In this document: positions 5,916 to 6,025 of the stretch, in pieces
Layout of the letters: each line of letters opens with the position of its first letter
Position numbering within the stretch: position 1 is the stretch's first letter
DNA from: Shimia sp041624275
GTDB taxonomy: Bacteria > Pseudomonadota > Alphaproteobacteria > Rhodobacterales > Rhodobacteraceae
Length of the DNA: 6,025 nt
Reading direction: 5' to 3'
NCBI RefSeq assembly: GCF_041624275.1
Contig: NZ_JBFJVE010000181.1
Location: 1 to 6,025, forward strand
The notes under the pieces: generated by a model
What the model saw: the letters and a program-made list of their open reading frames with translations, nothing else
Database searches by the model: none
What the model was told of the DNA's origin: nothing
Made by a program: the position numbers and the translations under genes

Positions 5916-5958
5916 GGCCCCCGATGGTGGCCGGCAGGGGCCCCGAAATCCGCCCCTG
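5916..5958 (+). repeat. Overlapping, mutually exclusive inverted repeats upstream of pckA
   Basis: GGCCCC (5916-5921) can pair with GGGGCC (5937-5942), loop 15 bases. Alternatively CAGGGG (5935-5940) can pair with CCCCTG (5953-5958), loop 12 bases. The two stems share the same G-run, so only one can form. There is no T-run after either, so a plain terminator is unlikely. They could be protein-binding dyads or an RNA switch if transcription starts upstream. Confidence 0.35.
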
Positions 5959-5984
5959 ACAGATGAACTTTGCCGCCAGATATC
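5956..5984 (+). promoter_or_regulatory. Possible pckA promoter
   Basis: CTGACA (5956-5961) is five of six to the -35 consensus TTGACA. It lies 17 bases before GATATC (5979-5984), a weak -10 (three of six). Transcription would start near 5992, giving a very short leader before the ATG at 6008. The -10 is poor, so an upstream promoter near the CGCTAAC repeats is an alternative. Confidence 0.3.
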
Positions 5985-5995
5985 CGGTCGGCCAC

Positions 5996-6000
5996 AGGAG
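5996..6000 (+). promoter_or_regulatory. Ribosome-binding site of the presumed pckA
   Basis: AGGAG lies seven bases before the ATG at 6008. It is the strongest Shine-Dalgarno in the intergenic region and decides the start of the plus-strand gene. Confidence 0.7.
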
Positions 6001-6007
6001 TTAGAAC

Positions 6008-6025
6008 ATGACATTTGGACGGGTA
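6008..6025 (+). CDS. pckA: Start of probable phosphoenolpyruvate carboxykinase (ATP), 3' cut by window
   Basis: Only six codons, reading MTFGRV, are present, preceded by AGGAG. The peptide is too short to identify on its own, but it fits the N-terminus I recall for Rhodobacteraceae ATP-dependent PEP carboxykinases (an xxxGRVNP-like start). pckA divergent from chvI is a known arrangement in alphaproteobacteria. The enzyme turns oxaloacetate and ATP into PEP, CO2 and ADP, the first step of gluconeogenesis, and so sets the PEP level available to the PTS encoded in the neighbouring operon. The 365-base control region upstream with repeated CGCTAAC sites suggests carbon-source regulation. The call rests mostly on position. 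Confidence 0.65.

Larger units (their letters stand above)
5643..6007. promoter_or_regulatory. Divergent chvI / pckA intergenic control region
   Basis: This 365-base gap holds no gene I accept. The chvI-proximal part (about 5643-5790) is visibly poorer in G+C than the flanking genes and carries the chvI promoter. The middle (5770-5866) carries three CGCTAAC heptamers and a GCGC array phased at about 10 bases. The pckA-proximal part (5911-5960) is very GC-rich with overlapping inverted repeats. The layout fits two divergent promoters that share regulator sites. Confidence 0.7.

Noticed and set aside
1..6025. CRISPR array, tRNA/rRNA genes, insertion sequence or phage genes
   Set aside because: No regularly spaced repeats, no tRNA-like cloverleaf or rRNA sequence, and no transposase or terminal inverted repeats were seen; nearly all DNA is accounted for by housekeeping and regulatory genes.

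Overview
This GC-rich window fits an alphaproteobacterium of the Rhodobacteraceae/Paracoccaceae type. The main evidence is gene content and order: a seven-gene minus-strand run of chvI, chvG, a short hprK, rapZ, manX (EIIA-Man), ptsH and a lysophospholipid-type acyltransferase, with a gene opening like pckA diverging from chvI. This is a known, conserved arrangement in that group. I do not see a wholly new system in the window. The least explained DNA is the 365-base gap between chvI and the presumed pckA.

Layout. Positions 1-129 (+) are the 3' end of a 3-hydroxybutyryl-CoA dehydrogenase-like gene. Positions 130-231 separate it from the convergent operon and hold two hairpins plus a repeat-like segment. 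Positions 232-5642 (-) are the tightly packed operon. Neighbouring genes are separated by 4-35 bases or overlap by 4 (hprK/rapZ), so one transcript with translational coupling is likely. Positions 5643-6007 are the divergent regulatory region. It holds a good sigma-70-like promoter for chvI, three exact CGCTAAC heptamers, GCGC cores phased at about one helical turn, and overlapping inverted repeats. Positions 6008-6025 (+) are the first six codons of the presumed pckA, behind a clear AGGAG ribosome-binding site.

How the parts may work together. ChvG/ChvI are an envelope/acid-stress sensor kinase and its OmpR-family regulator. HprK, EIIA and HPr make up most of a regulatory PTS that lacks a sugar permease. 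HprK would phosphorylate HPr on a serine (here Ser49), while the EI route through the PTS phosphorylates its histidine (here His18). RapZ belongs to a family that links amino-sugar (cell-envelope precursor) supply to regulation. The acyltransferase would modify membrane lipids, and PEP carboxykinase sets the PEP level that feeds the PTS. The locus therefore joins envelope sensing, PEP/carbon status and lipid modification. That joint logic is inference from gene order and family knowledge.
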